A DNA stretch of 64,000 nt from Paenibacillus sp. ACRRY (lineage in GTDB: Bacteria > Bacillota > Bacilli > Paenibacillales > Paenibacillaceae), in NCBI RefSeq assembly GCF_022346995.1, contig NZ_JAKRNM010000003.1, positions 496,001 through 560,000 of the forward strand, written 5' to 3'. Under the pieces are notes generated by a model. That model saw nothing but the letters and a program-made list of their open reading frames with translations. It made no database searches and was not told where the DNA came from. Positions 46,027 to 56,579 of the stretch are shown piece after piece. How positions within the stretch are numbered: position 1 is the first letter of the stretch; the number at the start of each line of letters is the position of its first letter. Both the position numbers and the translations under genes were made by a program.

Positions 46027-47203
46027 TCTGAATATTGCCTGGTTAATGATCAAACGTACCATAGGACGCAAACGGGGGTTTATGGCATTTCTGCTGCTTC
46101 CCTGCCTTGTTGTCACAGGAGCAGTTGCGTTATTTGGAAGCGAGCAAGCCACGCGGGCTGTTATTCCATATGTAAACGAGGATCAAGGGGCAGCGGGTGC
46201 GTGGATTGTGAATGAACTTGCGAGCAAGGAAGAATATCTGCTCAAGCCGATGAACACGGAGGCAGAACTGCGAGAAGCGATTACCCGGCAAAAGGGGAAT
46301 GCGGGGATCATCATCCCTGCTCATTATACGGATGACTTGCTGCAAGGGAAGAAGGTATCGATCGAGCTGGTTGAACTGCGTGTCAGTGAGAGCTCTTACA
46401 CACTGCGGGCTGCAGTGGAAGGGATGGCTGTGGGACTTCATCAGTCGGCCCAGGTTGTGATGGCGGCAACGAGTGCAGCATCAAATCAAGAACAGATTGC
46501 AGAATCGGCAGCAACTCAAGAGCCATTCGCACAGCTGCTGCAGAAAACGGCGGAACATCAGGTCTCCGGCGAAGCTACCGACCTGCAGATGTATCCCAAA
46601 CCAGGACTGAACAATGTGACCGGATTTACAATTATGTTCATGATGGGGCTGCTGACCAGCGCAGTAGCTGTCATTATGGAAGACCGCAGGCAGCGGACGA
46701 TGGCCAGAGTGTACACCGCTCCTGTTCGTGCATATGAAATTGCTCTCGGCAATTTCCTGGGCAGCTTTGCCATCGGCATGATTCAGATTGTGCTGGTGCT
46801 GGGGATCAGCAGGTGGGTGCTGCACTATGACGCAGGTATTCCATTTGGTGTGCATTTCCTCATCCTGGCTGCATTTATGCTGGTATCCATGGGGATTGCG
46901 AGTACGGTGGCCGGATTGATCCGCGAATCCAAAAACGCAAACGTACTGAATTCGCTTATTATCACACCAACCTGCATGATCGGAGGGTGCTTCTGGCCGC
47001 TGTCGATTATGCCGGATTATATGCAAAAGCTGGCCAACTTTGTCCCGCAAAAATGGACGATCCAAGCTGTTGAAACCATCTCTGCAGGCGGCACGCTGTC
47101 CGACATCAAACTGCCGCTGCTCATTCTGTGTGGCATGGCTGCCATATTGCTGACGGTCGGATCGGTTATTCTCCGTCCTAATCAGCCTGGTGTAGACGCA
47201 TAA
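46019..47203 (+). CDS. ABC-2 type permease 2, LnrN-like
   Basis: 394 residues with the same architecture as the previous gene: N-terminal helix, large extracytoplasmic loop, coupling segment RRQRTMARVYTAPVRAYEIA and about five C-terminal helices. The two permeases likely form a heterodimer. It is the last gene of the unit, ahead of a terminator. Confidence 0.9.
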   Translation: MNSLNIAWLMIKRTIGRKRGFMAFLLLPCLVVTGAVALFGSEQATRAVIPYVNEDQGAAGAWIVNELASKEEYLLKPMNTEAELREAITRQKGNAGIIIPAHYTDDLLQGKKVSIELVELRVSESSYTLRAAVEGMAVGLHQSAQVVMAATSAASNQEQIAESAATQEPFAQLLQKTAEHQVSGEATDLQMYPKPGLNNVTGFTIMFMMGLLTSAVAVIMEDRRQRTMARVYTAPVRAYEIALGNFLGSFAIGMIQIVLVLGISRWVLHYDAGIPFGVHFLILAAFMLVSMGIASTVAGLIRESKNANVLNSLIITPTCMIGGCFWPLSIMPDYMQKLANFVPQKWTIQAVETISAGGTLSDIKLPLLILCGMAAILLTVGSVILRPNQPGVDA

Positions 47204-47545
47204 CCTATGGAAACATGCTGCGACCATTCAGGATTGGTTCAATTAATTACTAGAAAGACTTCCATAAATTCGAACGGCCGGGTGCACATTTGTGTATCCG
47301 GTTTTTGGGCTGTAGTCAGGTAGGGAAGGTGCCAAGGGTCTGATTCGTGGTGCCTGCTTTTGGGTAAATCAGTGAAGTTATACCTATGTCCTCAGGTTGT
47401 TAATCTATGATAAATTGTTCGTTAAGGAATGAATTAGACAGAGACCATCCGGTATGCGGAACTTGTATATGCCAGCATATAACAAGGCCTATGGGATTGT
47501 CCTGTACATTTTATAGATGTTGAACAGAAAGAGGGTAAGTACTCC
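47204..47545 (+). terminator. Terminator of the ABC operon and spacer to the Hsp70 gene
   Basis: CCGGGTGCACA (47278-47288) pairs with TGTGTATCCGG (47291-47301) with G-U pairs, followed by TTTTT. Further on, CTTGTATATG (47462-47471) and CATATAACAAG (47476-47486) form another near-palindrome 60 nt ahead of the Hsp70 start. This may be an operator. I see no CIRCE element and no clear sigma-A promoter. Confidence 0.75.
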
Positions 47546-49243
47546 ATGACAATCATCGGTATTGATCTGGGAACAACGAACAGCCTGGTATCCTGCTGGG
47601 CTGGCGGAGAACCCGTTATTATTCCAAATGCACTCGGCAACCGCCTGACGCCTTCCGTCGTTAGTGTCGACGACAACGGGGAGATGCTCGTCGGTGAAGT
47701 CGCCAAAGAGCGGCTGATAACACATCCCGAGCGGACAGCTTCTGTCTTCAAGAGGTATATGGGGACCGGGCGAACATTCCATTTGGGTACATATCATTTT
47801 TTGCCGGAAGAATTATCGGCTTTTATATTGAAATCGCTGAAGGCGGATGCAGAAGCCTACCTGGGGGAATCCGTGACTGAAGCGGTTATTAGCGTGCCCG
47901 CGTATTTCAACGATGCCCAGCGCAAGGCCACACAGCGGGCAGGAGAACTGGCCGGTCTTAAGGTCGAGCGCTTGCTCAGCGAGCCCACAGCAGCGGCCAT
48001 AGCGTACGGTCTGCATCAGCAGCAGCCAGAGACGAAATTCCTGGTATTCGATCTGGGCGGCGGTACATTTGATGTATCCGTCCTGGAACTGTTTGATCAG
48101 ATTATGGAAGTGAAGTCGGTTGCCGGAGATAACTTCCTGGGGGGCGAGGATTTCACAAGACTACTGGCGGACATGTTTGCCGAGCAGCATCAGATTGAGC
48201 AGGATACGTTGTCAGGCAAGGCACAGTCCGCCCTTTGGAAGCAGGCCGAATCTTGCAAACGTGCGCTTGTTGATGGACGAGAAGGTACGATGTCCTTGAC
48301 GCTGGAAGAGGGAGTAAAGGAACTACATGTTGACCGTGCAAAATTTGATCAAGCGGCTAAACCGTTACTGGCAAGATTGCAAAAACCGGTCGAGCGTGCT
48401 TTGCGCGATGCTTCAGTCAAACTCAATGAGCTGGATGCCGTAATCCTGGTAGGCGGGGCTACGCGTATGCCGCTTATTTATTCGTTTACAGGTAAATTGT
48501 TCGGCAGACTGCCTGCGAACCATCTGCATCCGGATGAGGCTGTAGCCCTCGGTGTGGGAATCCAGGCCGCAATGAAAGAACGCCATGCCGATCTGGAGGA
48601 AGTGATTCTGACAGACGTATGCCCGTATACGCTGGGAACCTCTGTGTCGATGTCGCTTGGCAATGGACGATTCGAATCAGGCATGTTTGCGCCGATCATT
48701 GAACGGAATACAGTCATTCCCGTTAGTAAGGTCGAGCGATACTATACCATGCACAACAATCAGGCATCCATTACTGCAGATATATATCAGGGAGAGAGCC
48801 GGCTGGCGAAGAACAATGTCAAGCTGGGGGAACTGACGATCTCGGTACCACCTGCACCCGCGGGGCAACAGGCTGTAGATATCCGTTTCACGTACGATAT
48901 TAACGGCATCCTGGAAGTGGAAGTGTCTTCGGTGGAGACAGGGGAGAAAAAGGTAGCGATCATACAGGGCAAAGAAAGTGACTTGTCCAAAGAGGAAATT
49001 GCCGAGCGATTCAAAGCGCTGGAAGCGATCAAGATCCATCCGCGGAATCGGATGGAGAACCGATTGCTCCTGGCTCGCGGAGAACGGATGTATGAAGAAT
49101 CACTGGCCGAGTACCGTACGATTATTGCCGAGGCCATGCTGCAGTTCGAAGAGACACTCAAACGCCAGGACGACCGTGAAATCAGGAAAGAAGCAGAAAA
49201 GTTGAAGGAAGTACTGGACCAAATTGAAAGAGTGCGGGAGTGA
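47546..49243 (+). CDS. hscC: HscC-like Hsp70 chaperone
   Basis: 565-residue Hsp70, shorter than DnaK (about 610). The ATPase domain is intact: IGIDLGTTNSLVSCW, VPAYFNDAQRKATQRAG, FDLGGGTFDVSVLEL and ILVGGATRMP. The substrate-binding domain follows, with PYTLGTSVSM and FTYDINGILEVEV, then a shortened helical lid and no DnaK-type EEVD or Gly-rich tail. These features match the HscC branch. In E. coli, HscC works with J proteins DjlB/DjlC encoded near DUF1266 genes; the next two genes here are a J-like and a DUF1266-like protein. It is separate from the housekeeping dnaK operon (no grpE or dnaJ nearby). Confidence 0.85.
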   Translation: MTIIGIDLGTTNSLVSCWAGGEPVIIPNALGNRLTPSVVSVDDNGEMLVGEVAKERLITHPERTASVFKRYMGTGRTFHLGTYHFLPEELSAFILKSLKADAEAYLGESVTEAVISVPAYFNDAQRKATQRAGELAGLKVERLLSEPTAAAIAYGLHQQQPETKFLVFDLGGGTFDVSVLELFDQIMEVKSVAGDNFLGGEDFTRLLADMFAEQHQIEQDTLSGKAQSALWKQAESCKRALVDGREGTMSLTLEEGVKELHVDRAKFDQAAKPLLARLQKPVERALRDASVKLNELDAVILVGGATRMPLIYSFTGKLFGRLPANHLHPDEAVALGVGIQAAMKERHADLEEVILTDVCPYTLGTSVSMSLGNGRFESGMFAPIIERNTVIPVSKVERYYTMHNNQASITADIYQGESRLAKNNVKLGELTISVPPAPAGQQAVDIRFTYDINGILEVEVSSVETGEKKVAIIQGKESDLSKEEIAERFKALEAIKIHPRNRMENRLLLARGERMYEESLAEYRTIIAEAMLQFEETLKRQDDREIRKEAEKLKEVLDQIERVRE

Positions 49244-49250
49244 TATGTGA

Positions 49251-51884
49251 ATGGACATCTGGACAAGATTGGGGCTTGAGCCTACGCAGGATACGGGAGC
49301 CATTAGACGTGCGTATGCGAAGCAGCTGCGAAGTACGCATCCGGAAGACGATCCGGAGGGGTTCCAGGAATTGCGGTCAGCTTACGAGCAGGCCCTGAAG
49401 GTTGCGAAAGAACCGATGCCGGATCAGGAACAGCCTGCGGCGCAGACCAGCCCGCAAGCGCAGAATCAGTCTGATAGGGAGCTCCCCTCTGTTCAGGCGG
49501 AAGGCCCTCTGCAAGAAGCGACTTCCGAATCCGAAGAAGGTCCTGTCTACTTTACTGTGGATCACTGGGATGCTCCTGTTGAGACGGCAGCCACTTCGCT
49601 TCAAGATACAGCGGCAGTGGATGATACGGTCCACTTGCTTGAACGAGCACGGTATATTGTAGAGGATGTATTCAAACGGGCAGATTCCGCCGTATGGGAG
49701 GACTGGCTGCAGAGCGAGGAACTATGGCAGCTGGACGTGAAATTTTATACGGGAACGGAATTGCTGCGGATGCTGTATGAACGTCCTTTTTTACCGAAAG
49801 CCGTCTGGGGACGGTTGGATGACTTCTTCGGCTGGACGGAACAGCAAGAAGAGCTGAAAGAGGTGCTTCCGGAGGAAATCGCTGAGTATCCGGGCATGGA
49901 ACTGGGGCGTCCGTGGGAGCTTCGGTATGACACATTTGATCCGGGAAGAGACGTGGACTATGAAACCTTCATTCGTCTGCGTGAAACGGCATTCCAACTA
50001 ATGCTTCGAGGTGAACTTGCAGAAGCCGCATCACACATTGATGCAGGTATGGCATTGTATCCGGATGACCCGGACCTGATCCGGCTGGCCGCCAAATTCC
50101 GCCTGTGGAACAAGGAGGAGGACGCCGCTCTGGTCTTGTTTGAAAGGCTGGCTGCACTCGAACCAGATGCAGTGGACGGGCTGCTGCATAGCGCAAGACT
50201 GCTGCATGCCGCCGGGCAGAAGGAGCAGGCTGAGCAGCTATACCGCAAGGTACTGGAACGCGAACCTCACCAACTGGATGCATGGAATGGATTGGCCTTG
50301 TTCTATCAGGAGCAGGGTGAATTGGAGACAGCACTCCACATGGTTGAGCAGATCGTTACTCAGTATCCTCACGATCTGGAGATGCAGATTACACTGCTGG
50401 AGCTGAAACAGAAACGGGTTGAGCAAAAGATCAGAGCGGCTGAGCAGCAAGCGGATGCGGGCGTTCGTCGCACGCTGCAGCGTGAAGCTGCCGAGGGGTA
50501 TGCTGAACTGTGGAACGATGAGCAGCTTGTTCAGTATCTGGGCGAAATTAATGTAAACGAGGAGTTGGATGCGACATTATATCTGCTCTGGGCCCAGGGC
50601 TTTGTTCGAATAGGTAAAGGCGAGGAAGGGATTGAAGCTCTTCAGTATGCTGAAGCTGCTGCTATCAGAGAAGGAATCAGCAGCTTTCCGATATTGCTCG
50701 AACGGGGGCAACTGCATCTGCGCATGGACAATAATACGGCTGCCATAGAGGATCTGGGCAGAGCAGCAGAAATGGATCCGTCGCATGCGGAGGTCAGGCA
50801 TTTGCTTGCGAGTGCTTACCAGAGAGAAGATCAGCTTGAGCCTGCCATTGAACTATCTGGTCAGGCGATTGAGCTGAATCCCGAGCCCTATGAATATTAT
50901 TCGCTGCGGGCGCTTTGTTATTTTAGAATGGCACGTTACGAAGAAGCACTTGCCGATTATGAGATTGTTGTGGTTAAGGAGCATGATTTTGCAAATGCCT
51001 GGTACCGGAAAGGGTTCGCACATTTGAAACTGGGGCAGTATGCCGAGGCCGTACAATCCCTTGAAACTTCTTTGGTCCATGAGCATGAAGCGGTTATTTA
51101 TTATTATCTGGCCATTGCGCGAACGAAACTGGGGGAGATGGAACAGGCGCTGCACGATATCCGGCAATTCCGGAGCGAGAATCCGGGGGACCAGGACGGC
51201 CCTCTGATTGAAGGAGATATCCTGCGTTTACAGGGGCAGCTTATGCCGGCACACGATACATACGTCAACGGGTTAAATGAACATCCGAACGTATATGAGC
51301 TTGCTAAAATGGCGGTCGTTTGCGTGATGGAGTCTGATATGCAGGACAAGGACCCACATTTGAACAAACTTGCAGACATGATGTCCAACATGGAGACCGT
51401 CGAAACGTGGGGATTGCTGTTCATTACACGATATCTGGTAGAGGTCCAAGACTGGGCAAGTGTCCGAGCATATGTGGAAGCTTATATAGACGGAGAAGAA
51501 CCGAAGGATATTGATCCTCATATCTGGTTGTATTCCGGGATTGCAGCCTATCATGCGGGAGATATGGACCAAGCCATTCTTGAACTGGGCAAAGCCTACG
51601 GCGCAGGTCTGCGGGGCGATGTGTGCAGTGCTCTGAGCATGGTGTATTACGATAAACATGATTGGGATCAGGCGCTCGCCTATGCCGAAGAAGCTATACA
51701 CAGTCAGCCAGACCACCCGGATTATGTTGTGCGTCGTAACGCTATTGCTGCTCGTGCGGCAGAACGGGGATTTTCCTTTTTGAAAAAGCTTCGCAAATCC
51801 AAGCCGGCGTATGAACTGTGGCCTTCGACTGTACCCCTTCAGCATTTGCAGCCAGATGAAGTCATGGACTTACATTTTACATAG
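49251..51884 (+). CDS. J-domain-like protein with long TPR array
   Basis: 877 residues. Residues 1-50 form a J-domain-like fold ([33 protein letters not shown]), but the loop is HPEDD (30-34), with Glu replacing the Asp of HPD. A linker rich in Q, A and E runs to about 120, then a helical region to about 240. From about 240 to the end come repeats of TPR type (A-x-x-x-Y..L, for example [20 protein letters not shown] and [20 protein letters not shown]). It probably recruits clients or partners for the adjacent Hsp70. The start follows GGGAGTGA. Whether HPE still stimulates Hsp70 is not known. Confidence 0.85.
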   Translation: MDIWTRLGLEPTQDTGAIRRAYAKQLRSTHPEDDPEGFQELRSAYEQALKVAKEPMPDQEQPAAQTSPQAQNQSDRELPSVQAEGPLQEATSESEEGPVYFTVDHWDAPVETAATSLQDTAAVDDTVHLLERARYIVEDVFKRADSAVWEDWLQSEELWQLDVKFYTGTELLRMLYERPFLPKAVWGRLDDFFGWTEQQEELKEVLPEEIAEYPGMELGRPWELRYDTFDPGRDVDYETFIRLRETAFQLMLRGELAEAASHIDAGMALYPDDPDLIRLAAKFRLWNKEEDAALVLFERLAALEPDAVDGLLHSARLLHAAGQKEQAEQLYRKVLEREPHQLDAWNGLALFYQEQGELETALHMVEQIVTQYPHDLEMQITLLELKQKRVEQKIRAAEQQADAGVRRTLQREAAEGYAELWNDEQLVQYLGEINVNEELDATLYLLWAQGFVRIGKGEEGIEALQYAEAAAIREGISSFPILLERGQLHLRMDNNTAAIEDLGRAAEMDPSHAEVRHLLASAYQREDQLEPAIELSGQAIELNPEPYEYYSLRALCYFRMARYEEALADYEIVVVKEHDFANAWYRKGFAHLKLGQYAEAVQSLETSLVHEHEAVIYYYLAIARTKLGEMEQALHDIRQFRSENPGDQDGPLIEGDILRLQGQLMPAHDTYVNGLNEHPNVYELAKMAVVCVMESDMQDKDPHLNKLADMMSNMETVETWGLLFITRYLVEVQDWASVRAYVEAYIDGEEPKDIDPHIWLYSGIAAYHAGDMDQAILELGKAYGAGLRGDVCSALSMVYYDKHDWDQALAYAEEAIHSQPDHPDYVVRRNAIAARAAERGFSFLKKLRKSKPAYELWPSTVPLQHLQPDEVMDLHFT

Positions 51885-51901
51885 GGAGGAGGGCAAGGAT
51901 C

Positions 51902-52585
51902 ATGGGACAGGACAGAGGAGCAACTCAGGCTCTGCATGGTGTTACGGATAAACAGCTGTGGTTTCGAGGCATGAGCGCGATCATGGATGAGATGAATGGA
52001 CTGGATATACGCAACGATTACGAGCATGATGAGAATGAAGAGGAAAAAGGTCGGTTCCGTGCCTCTCTGGAGGAAGAATGGCGAATTCATAACAGGGAAG
52101 AGCTCCTGGCGGCTTTGGAATGGATCCGGGAAGGTGGACATCGGGTTGCGTTTGAACAAATGAGGACTTTTATGAATGCATTATCGGAAGCCGATCAATG
52201 GAAGTGCATTCACTCCCTTAATCCGGAAACGGGCCGATATCATGAATATCTGGTGGTCAAAACGTACATGTACAAATTGCCCCCTGCTGGTATCGCCGCC
52301 TGGGATTGGGGAAGATACGCCAACCTGTGCCGCAAGAGTGCATATGTCGGGTTCATCACTGAAGTGGAGGCAGAACAATTGATTTTGGAGGCGGCCCTTG
52401 AAGCGCAATCGGCTTATTCTTCCTGGAAAGAGTACGCGGTTGCTTTCCTGGCAGGCAGATTGTACTGGTTGGAGCAAACGGCCGAGCCGCTGGTTCAGCG
52501 TCAGGTCAATTATGTACGTAATTTGTTCGTGCAATCGAACAGCATTTATAACAAAGTGGACTGGAATTTGAATTTGTCCCTATAG
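51902..52585 (+). CDS. DUF1266 protein linked to HscC
   Basis: 227-residue soluble protein of unknown function. It contains the DUF1266 pattern: W-x-I-x-x-REELLAALEWIREGGHR, then IAAWDWGRYANLCRKSAYVG, and YSSWKEYAVAFLAGRLYW near the end. In E. coli, DUF1266 proteins are encoded beside hscC with djlB/djlC. AGGAGG-type GGAGGAGGG precedes the ATG. It is the third gene of a likely operon (Hsp70, J-like, DUF1266) closed by a terminator. Possible roles include an Hsp70 client or adaptor, but none is shown. Confidence 0.82.
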   Translation: MGQDRGATQALHGVTDKQLWFRGMSAIMDEMNGLDIRNDYEHDENEEEKGRFRASLEEEWRIHNREELLAALEWIREGGHRVAFEQMRTFMNALSEADQWKCIHSLNPETGRYHEYLVVKTYMYKLPPAGIAAWDWGRYANLCRKSAYVGFITEVEAEQLILEAALEAQSAYSSWKEYAVAFLAGRLYWLEQTAEPLVQRQVNYVRNLFVQSNSIYNKVDWNLNLSL

Positions 52586-52599
52586 TAAAATAGAAACAT

Positions 52600-52646
52600 A
52601 AAAGCACGTTCTACTGAATTCGGTTCAGCAGGAACGTGCTTTTTTG
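52600..52646. terminator. Terminator DUF1266 / motB
   Basis: AAAAGCACGTTC (52600-52611) pairs with GAACGTGCTTTT (52633-52644), with an inner CTGAA/TTCAG stem. It can act for both convergent transcripts. Confidence 0.92.
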
Positions 52647-52679
52647 GTGAAGTGACGGGATGCCTCGTCCGATTGGAAC

Positions 52680-53489
52680 TTAGGTTTGGGGTTGCAGCTG
52701 ACGCAGTACGGTGATTTCGACTCTGCGATTCTTTTGCCTGCCGGCTGCGGTGGAATTATCACCTGTGGGACGTGTGTCTGCATAGCCTGCGTACTGAAAT
52801 CCGTCAGGGTCCAGATTTTCTTTGTCCAAGAAAAACCGTAGCACAGACAGTGCACGTTCACCGGAAAGCTCCCAGTTGTCTTTGTATGTGGAATTCGCGC
52901 CGACAGGCACGTTGTCGGTGTGCCCCTCGATGCTGACGACAGTACTCAGGTCACGAAACAGGCTTGCGAGTTTGCTGAGTGTAGGTGCAGCGTCACTTTT
53001 GAGGGCAGCCTGTCCCTGATCGAAGAGAAAGCGGTCACTCAGGGTGATGGAGATCCCCTGCGGATTATCTGCTACAAAAATCTGATTTTCCAGTTTATTA
53101 TCTTCGATATACTGGGTAATCACATTGAACAGATTCTGCAGCTCCTCTTCCTGGGATCGAAACTGTTCTTCCCGCTCAGTCAGTGGCTGACCTTCTTCGG
53201 GAGATGTTGTATCTTCGCCCTGGACCTCAGTTGGAGGGACTTCAGTGATAGTATGACCTGCGGTTTCATCAACTCCATTGCCAAGGTCAAGAATGGAATC
53301 GGATTGATTAAATGTATTTTGCAGTGATTGGGTTACCACGTCGTATTTGCCGGAATCCAGATTGCTCATGGCGTACATGATGACAAAAAAGATCAGCAGA
53401 AGCGTAATGAGATCGGCATAGGTAATCATCCATCGATCCCGATGGTCACCAGGTTCACGTTTTCCGCGCCTTCTACTGCGCCGACTCAT
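52680..53489 (-). CDS. motB: Flagellar stator protein MotB
   Basis: Wall-anchored half of the ion-driven stator, 269 aa. A basic N-terminus is followed by one helix with the ion-binding Asp (WMITYADLITLLLIFFVIMY). A Glu-rich linker and plug region lead to the OmpA-like peptidoglycan-binding domain (IEGHTDNVPVGANSTYKDNW). The start overlaps the end of motA by 17 nt, with AAGGAGGG in motA. Sodium or proton coupling cannot be settled by eye. Together with the first 8 kb, it indicates an active flagellar motor. Confidence 0.94.
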   Translation of the reverse strand: MSRRSRRRGKREPGDHRDRWMITYADLITLLLIFFVIMYAMSNLDSGKYDVVTQSLQNTFNQSDSILDLGNGVDETAGHTITEVPPTEVQGEDTTSPEEGQPLTEREEQFRSQEEELQNLFNVITQYIEDNKLENQIFVADNPQGISITLSDRFLFDQGQAALKSDAAPTLSKLASLFRDLSTVVSIEGHTDNVPVGANSTYKDNWELSGERALSVLRFFLDKENLDPDGFQYAGYADTRPTGDNSTAAGRQKNRRVEITVLRQLQPQT

Positions 53490-54270
53490 CCAATCCCTCC
53501 TTCATTACGGGACGTGAGATTTGACGATGCGTGAGGGTAAAGGACTCAAGCCGTTTCCGTACGAGATGAGGATTCTCCCCATTCTGAATGGCGAGCACAC
53601 CTTCAAGCAGCATCTCCATCATCTGAATATCTTCGGCACCTCGGGACTTAATTTTGGAGGCAATGGGCAGAAAGATAAGATTGGCACTGGCTACCCCGTA
53701 TAAGGTTGCGGTAAAGGCTACCGCAATGGCCGGGCCCAGTCCGGTAGGATCCGTCAGGCTGCCTAGAACCTGAATCAGTCCCATGACTGTACCGATAATA
53801 CCCATGGTTGGTGCGTATCCTCCGGCAGACTCGAAGATTTTGGCATAGCCCTCATGCTTCTGTTCTACGGAATCAATCTCCAGCTCCATGATCTGACGGA
53901 TTACATCCTGATCGGTGCCGTCGACAACCATCTGGATACCATCTTTCAGAAATGGATGCGGATGATCCATCACCTGGCGTTCCAGGGCAAGCACACCTGA
54001 ACGGCGGGCAATCGAGGACATGTCCACCAATTCTTCCATCCACTTGCGCGGATCATTGTCATTACGTCCAAAGGCCATGCGCAGTGCTGCCGGAATGGTG
54101 CGCAGCCGATGAGTCGGGAAGCTGGCAACCACTGCAGCAATTGTTCCACCGAATACAATTAGAGCAGCTGTTTTTTGCACGAGGCCGGACAATTGGCCGC
54201 CTTCCCACAAAAAACCGCTGATCACTGCGGCAATCCCGGCTATAATGCCGATAAGTGTCGCAATATCCAT
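53473..54270 (-). CDS. motA: Flagellar stator protein MotA (MotP-like)
   Basis: Four-helix stator subunit, 265 aa. The motor-loop region lies between the second and third helices; GGYAPTMGIIGTVMGLIQVL and ATLYGVASANLIFLPIASKI mark helices 3 and 4, with the conserved Pro/Gly positions. Its wording is close to MotP as well as MotA, so the coupling ion is open. It is co-transcribed with motB and divergent from uvrB. A TATAAT-like -10 on the minus strand is at 54335-54330. I see no sigma-D promoter here. Confidence 0.92.
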   Translation of the reverse strand: MDIATLIGIIAGIAAVISGFLWEGGQLSGLVQKTAALIVFGGTIAAVVASFPTHRLRTIPAALRMAFGRNDNDPRKWMEELVDMSSIARRSGVLALERQVMDHPHPFLKDGIQMVVDGTDQDVIRQIMELEIDSVEQKHEGYAKIFESAGGYAPTMGIIGTVMGLIQVLGSLTDPTGLGPAIAVAFTATLYGVASANLIFLPIASKIKSRGAEDIQMMEMLLEGVLAIQNGENPHLVRKRLESFTLTHRQISRPVMKEGLDESAQ

Positions 54271-54439
54271 AAATTAACCCACTCCTGTCTTTACTTCACG
54301 TTTGCATCACATGTACGAACGAGGTATAATTATACGGGAACAAATATTCCTATTACTATAAGTTTTCCCATATGAAAATTCGGGGAACTTCGACAATATA
54401 TAGTGACTATTATTTTAGACGATAGGGTGAGATACGGCA

Positions 54440-56431
54440 ATGAGCGATATTATAATGAGCGACAAAACGTTCGAGATCGAGTCCGAGTTTTCTCCCCAAG
54501 GTGACCAGCCTGCTGCCATTGAAGAACTGGTGCAGGGTGTTCAGGAAGGGAAAAGATATCAGACGCTGCTGGGTGCAACGGGAACGGGTAAAACCTTCAC
54601 AATTGCGCAGACGATTGCCAAGCTGCAACGTCCCACGCTGATTATTGCCCACAATAAAACGCTGGCAGCACAGCTTGCGAGTGAATTCAAAGAATTCTTT
54701 CCAAACAACATGGTTGAGTATTTTGTCAGTTACTACGATTACTATCAGCCAGAAGCATATATTCCGTCTTCCGATACGTATATCGAGAAGGACTCCAGCA
54801 TCAACGAGGAAATTGACAAGCTGCGTCACGCCGCGACCAGTTCGCTGTTTGAACGCCGTGATGTCATTATTGTAGCGAGTGTGTCCTGTATCTACGGTTT
54901 GGGATCGCCGCATGACTACTCCAGCATGCTGCTGTCACTTCGCGTAGGCATGGAGAAGCCGCGTAATCAGATCTTGTCCCGATTGGTAGAGATTCAATAT
55001 CAGCGGAATGACATCAACTTCGTACGGGGAACATTCCGTGTGCGTGGCGACGTCGTAGAGATTTTCCCGGCATCCAAGGGTGAACATGCGATACGGGTAG
55101 AGCTCTTCGGAGATGAAATTGAGAAAATTACGGAAATTGATGTGTTAACCGGAGAACTGATCGGCGAGCGCGATCATATTGCGATCTTCCCGGCATCTCA
55201 CTTCGTAACCCAGGAAGAAACGATGCGGGTCGCACTTGTCAACATTGAGCGTGAACTGGAAGAACGGCTTGAAGTGCTGCGCGAACAAGGCAAACTGCTG
55301 GAGGCGCAGCGACTGGAACAGCGTACACGTTATGATATTGAGATGATGAAGGAAGTTGGATTCTGTTCGGGGATCGAGAACTATTCAGGACCGCTGACAT
55401 TCCGTGAACGTGGTGATACGCCATACACGCTGCTGGATTACTTCCCGGACGACATGCTGATCGTTGTCGATGAGTCCCACGTGACCCTGCCGCAGATCCG
55501 AGCAATGTACAATGGTGACCAGGCACGGAAGACTGTTCTGGTGGATCACGGATTCCGTCTGCCGTCAGCACTGGATAACCGTCCGCTGAAATTCGAAGAG
55601 TTTGAAGAGAAGATGAACCAGATCATTTATGTATCGGCGACGCCAGGACCGTATGAGATTGAGCATACAGATACAATGGTGCAGCAGATCATTCGTCCAA
55701 CCGGTCTGCTTGATCCGATCATTGAACTTCGTCCAACGAAGGGACAGATCGATGACTTGATCAGCGAGATTAACGACCGGATTGCCAAGGACGAACGTGT
55801 GCTTATTACAACGCTGACGAAGAAGATGTCCGAGGACCTGACGGATTACCTGAAGGAGATTGGAATCAAGGTGCGCTATTTGCACTCTGAGATCAAGACA
55901 TTGGAACGTATGGCGATCCTGCGTGATCTAAGGTTGGGCACATTCCATGTGCTGATCGGGATCAACTTGCTAAGAGAAGGTCTTGATTTGCCGGAGGTTT
56001 CACTTGTTGCCATTTTGGATGCCGACAAGGAAGGGTTCCTTCGCTCTGAACGTTCACTGATCCAAACGATCGGTCGGGCCGCGCGGAACAGCGATGGCCG
56101 AGTTATTCTGTATGGTGACAAAGTGACCGATTCGATGGACAAAGCGATGAAGGAAACGGAACGCCGTCGTGAGATTCAAATTGCATACAATGAGAAGCAC
56201 GGAATTACCCCACAGACGATTCGCAAAAAAGTGCGTGATGTGATCGAGGCAACCAAGGTTGCCGAATCCAAGAACGAGTATCTTACAGGCGCTGCCGAGA
56301 AGATGTCGAAGAAGGAACGTCAATCGCTTATTCAGCGTCTTGAGGCAGAGATGAAAGACGCCGCCAAGAACCTGCAGTTTGAGCGTGCTGCTGAACTTCG
56401 CGATGCCTTGCTGGAACTGCGTGCGGAGTAA
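54440..56431 (+). CDS. uvrB: Excinuclease ABC subunit B
   Basis: Damage-verifying helicase of nucleotide excision repair. The 663-residue protein has Walker A (GATGTGKT), the beta-hairpin [20 protein letters not shown], helicase motif [10 protein letters not shown] and [16 protein letters not shown], and a C-terminal UVR domain ([20 protein letters not shown]). ATG 54440 has AGGGTGAG 8 nt upstream; ATG 54455 is a less likely start. I did not find a LexA box of the CGAACN4GTTCG type. Confidence 0.97.
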   Translation: MSDIIMSDKTFEIESEFSPQGDQPAAIEELVQGVQEGKRYQTLLGATGTGKTFTIAQTIAKLQRPTLIIAHNKTLAAQLASEFKEFFPNNMVEYFVSYYDYYQPEAYIPSSDTYIEKDSSINEEIDKLRHAATSSLFERRDVIIVASVSCIYGLGSPHDYSSMLLSLRVGMEKPRNQILSRLVEIQYQRNDINFVRGTFRVRGDVVEIFPASKGEHAIRVELFGDEIEKITEIDVLTGELIGERDHIAIFPASHFVTQEETMRVALVNIERELEERLEVLREQGKLLEAQRLEQRTRYDIEMMKEVGFCSGIENYSGPLTFRERGDTPYTLLDYFPDDMLIVVDESHVTLPQIRAMYNGDQARKTVLVDHGFRLPSALDNRPLKFEEFEEKMNQIIYVSATPGPYEIEHTDTMVQQIIRPTGLLDPIIELRPTKGQIDDLISEINDRIAKDERVLITTLTKKMSEDLTDYLKEIGIKVRYLHSEIKTLERMAILRDLRLGTFHVLIGINLLREGLDLPEVSLVAILDADKEGFLRSERSLIQTIGRAARNSDGRVILYGDKVTDSMDKAMKETERRREIQIAYNEKHGITPQTIRKKVRDVIEATKVAESKNEYLTGAAEKMSKKERQSLIQRLEAEMKDAAKNLQFERAAELRDALLELRAE

Positions 56432-56448
56432 ATTGATAAATAGATATG

Positions 56449-56484
56449 CAACAAGAGAACGGCCAGTTGGCCGTTCTCTTGTTG
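56449..56484 (+). terminator. Strong inverted repeat after uvrB
   Basis: CAACAAGAGAACGGCCA (56449-56465) is perfectly complementary to TGGCCGTTCTCTTGTTG (56468-56484). No long T run follows; it may be a terminator of limited strength, so uvrA could still be read from uvrB. Confidence 0.75.
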
Positions 56485-56579
56485 AGTAAAGAACCCGCAA
56501 GGAATGACCGATAATTAGTCATGTTGAAAACCTGGAATCAGGTCTATACTGATAGAAATGTTGAAATTGGTTAAAAGGT

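Noticed and set aside
54271..54439. LexA box or sigma-D promoter between motA and uvrB
   Set aside because: I looked for GAACN4GTTC and for TAAA-N15-GCCGATAT on both strands and found no acceptable match.
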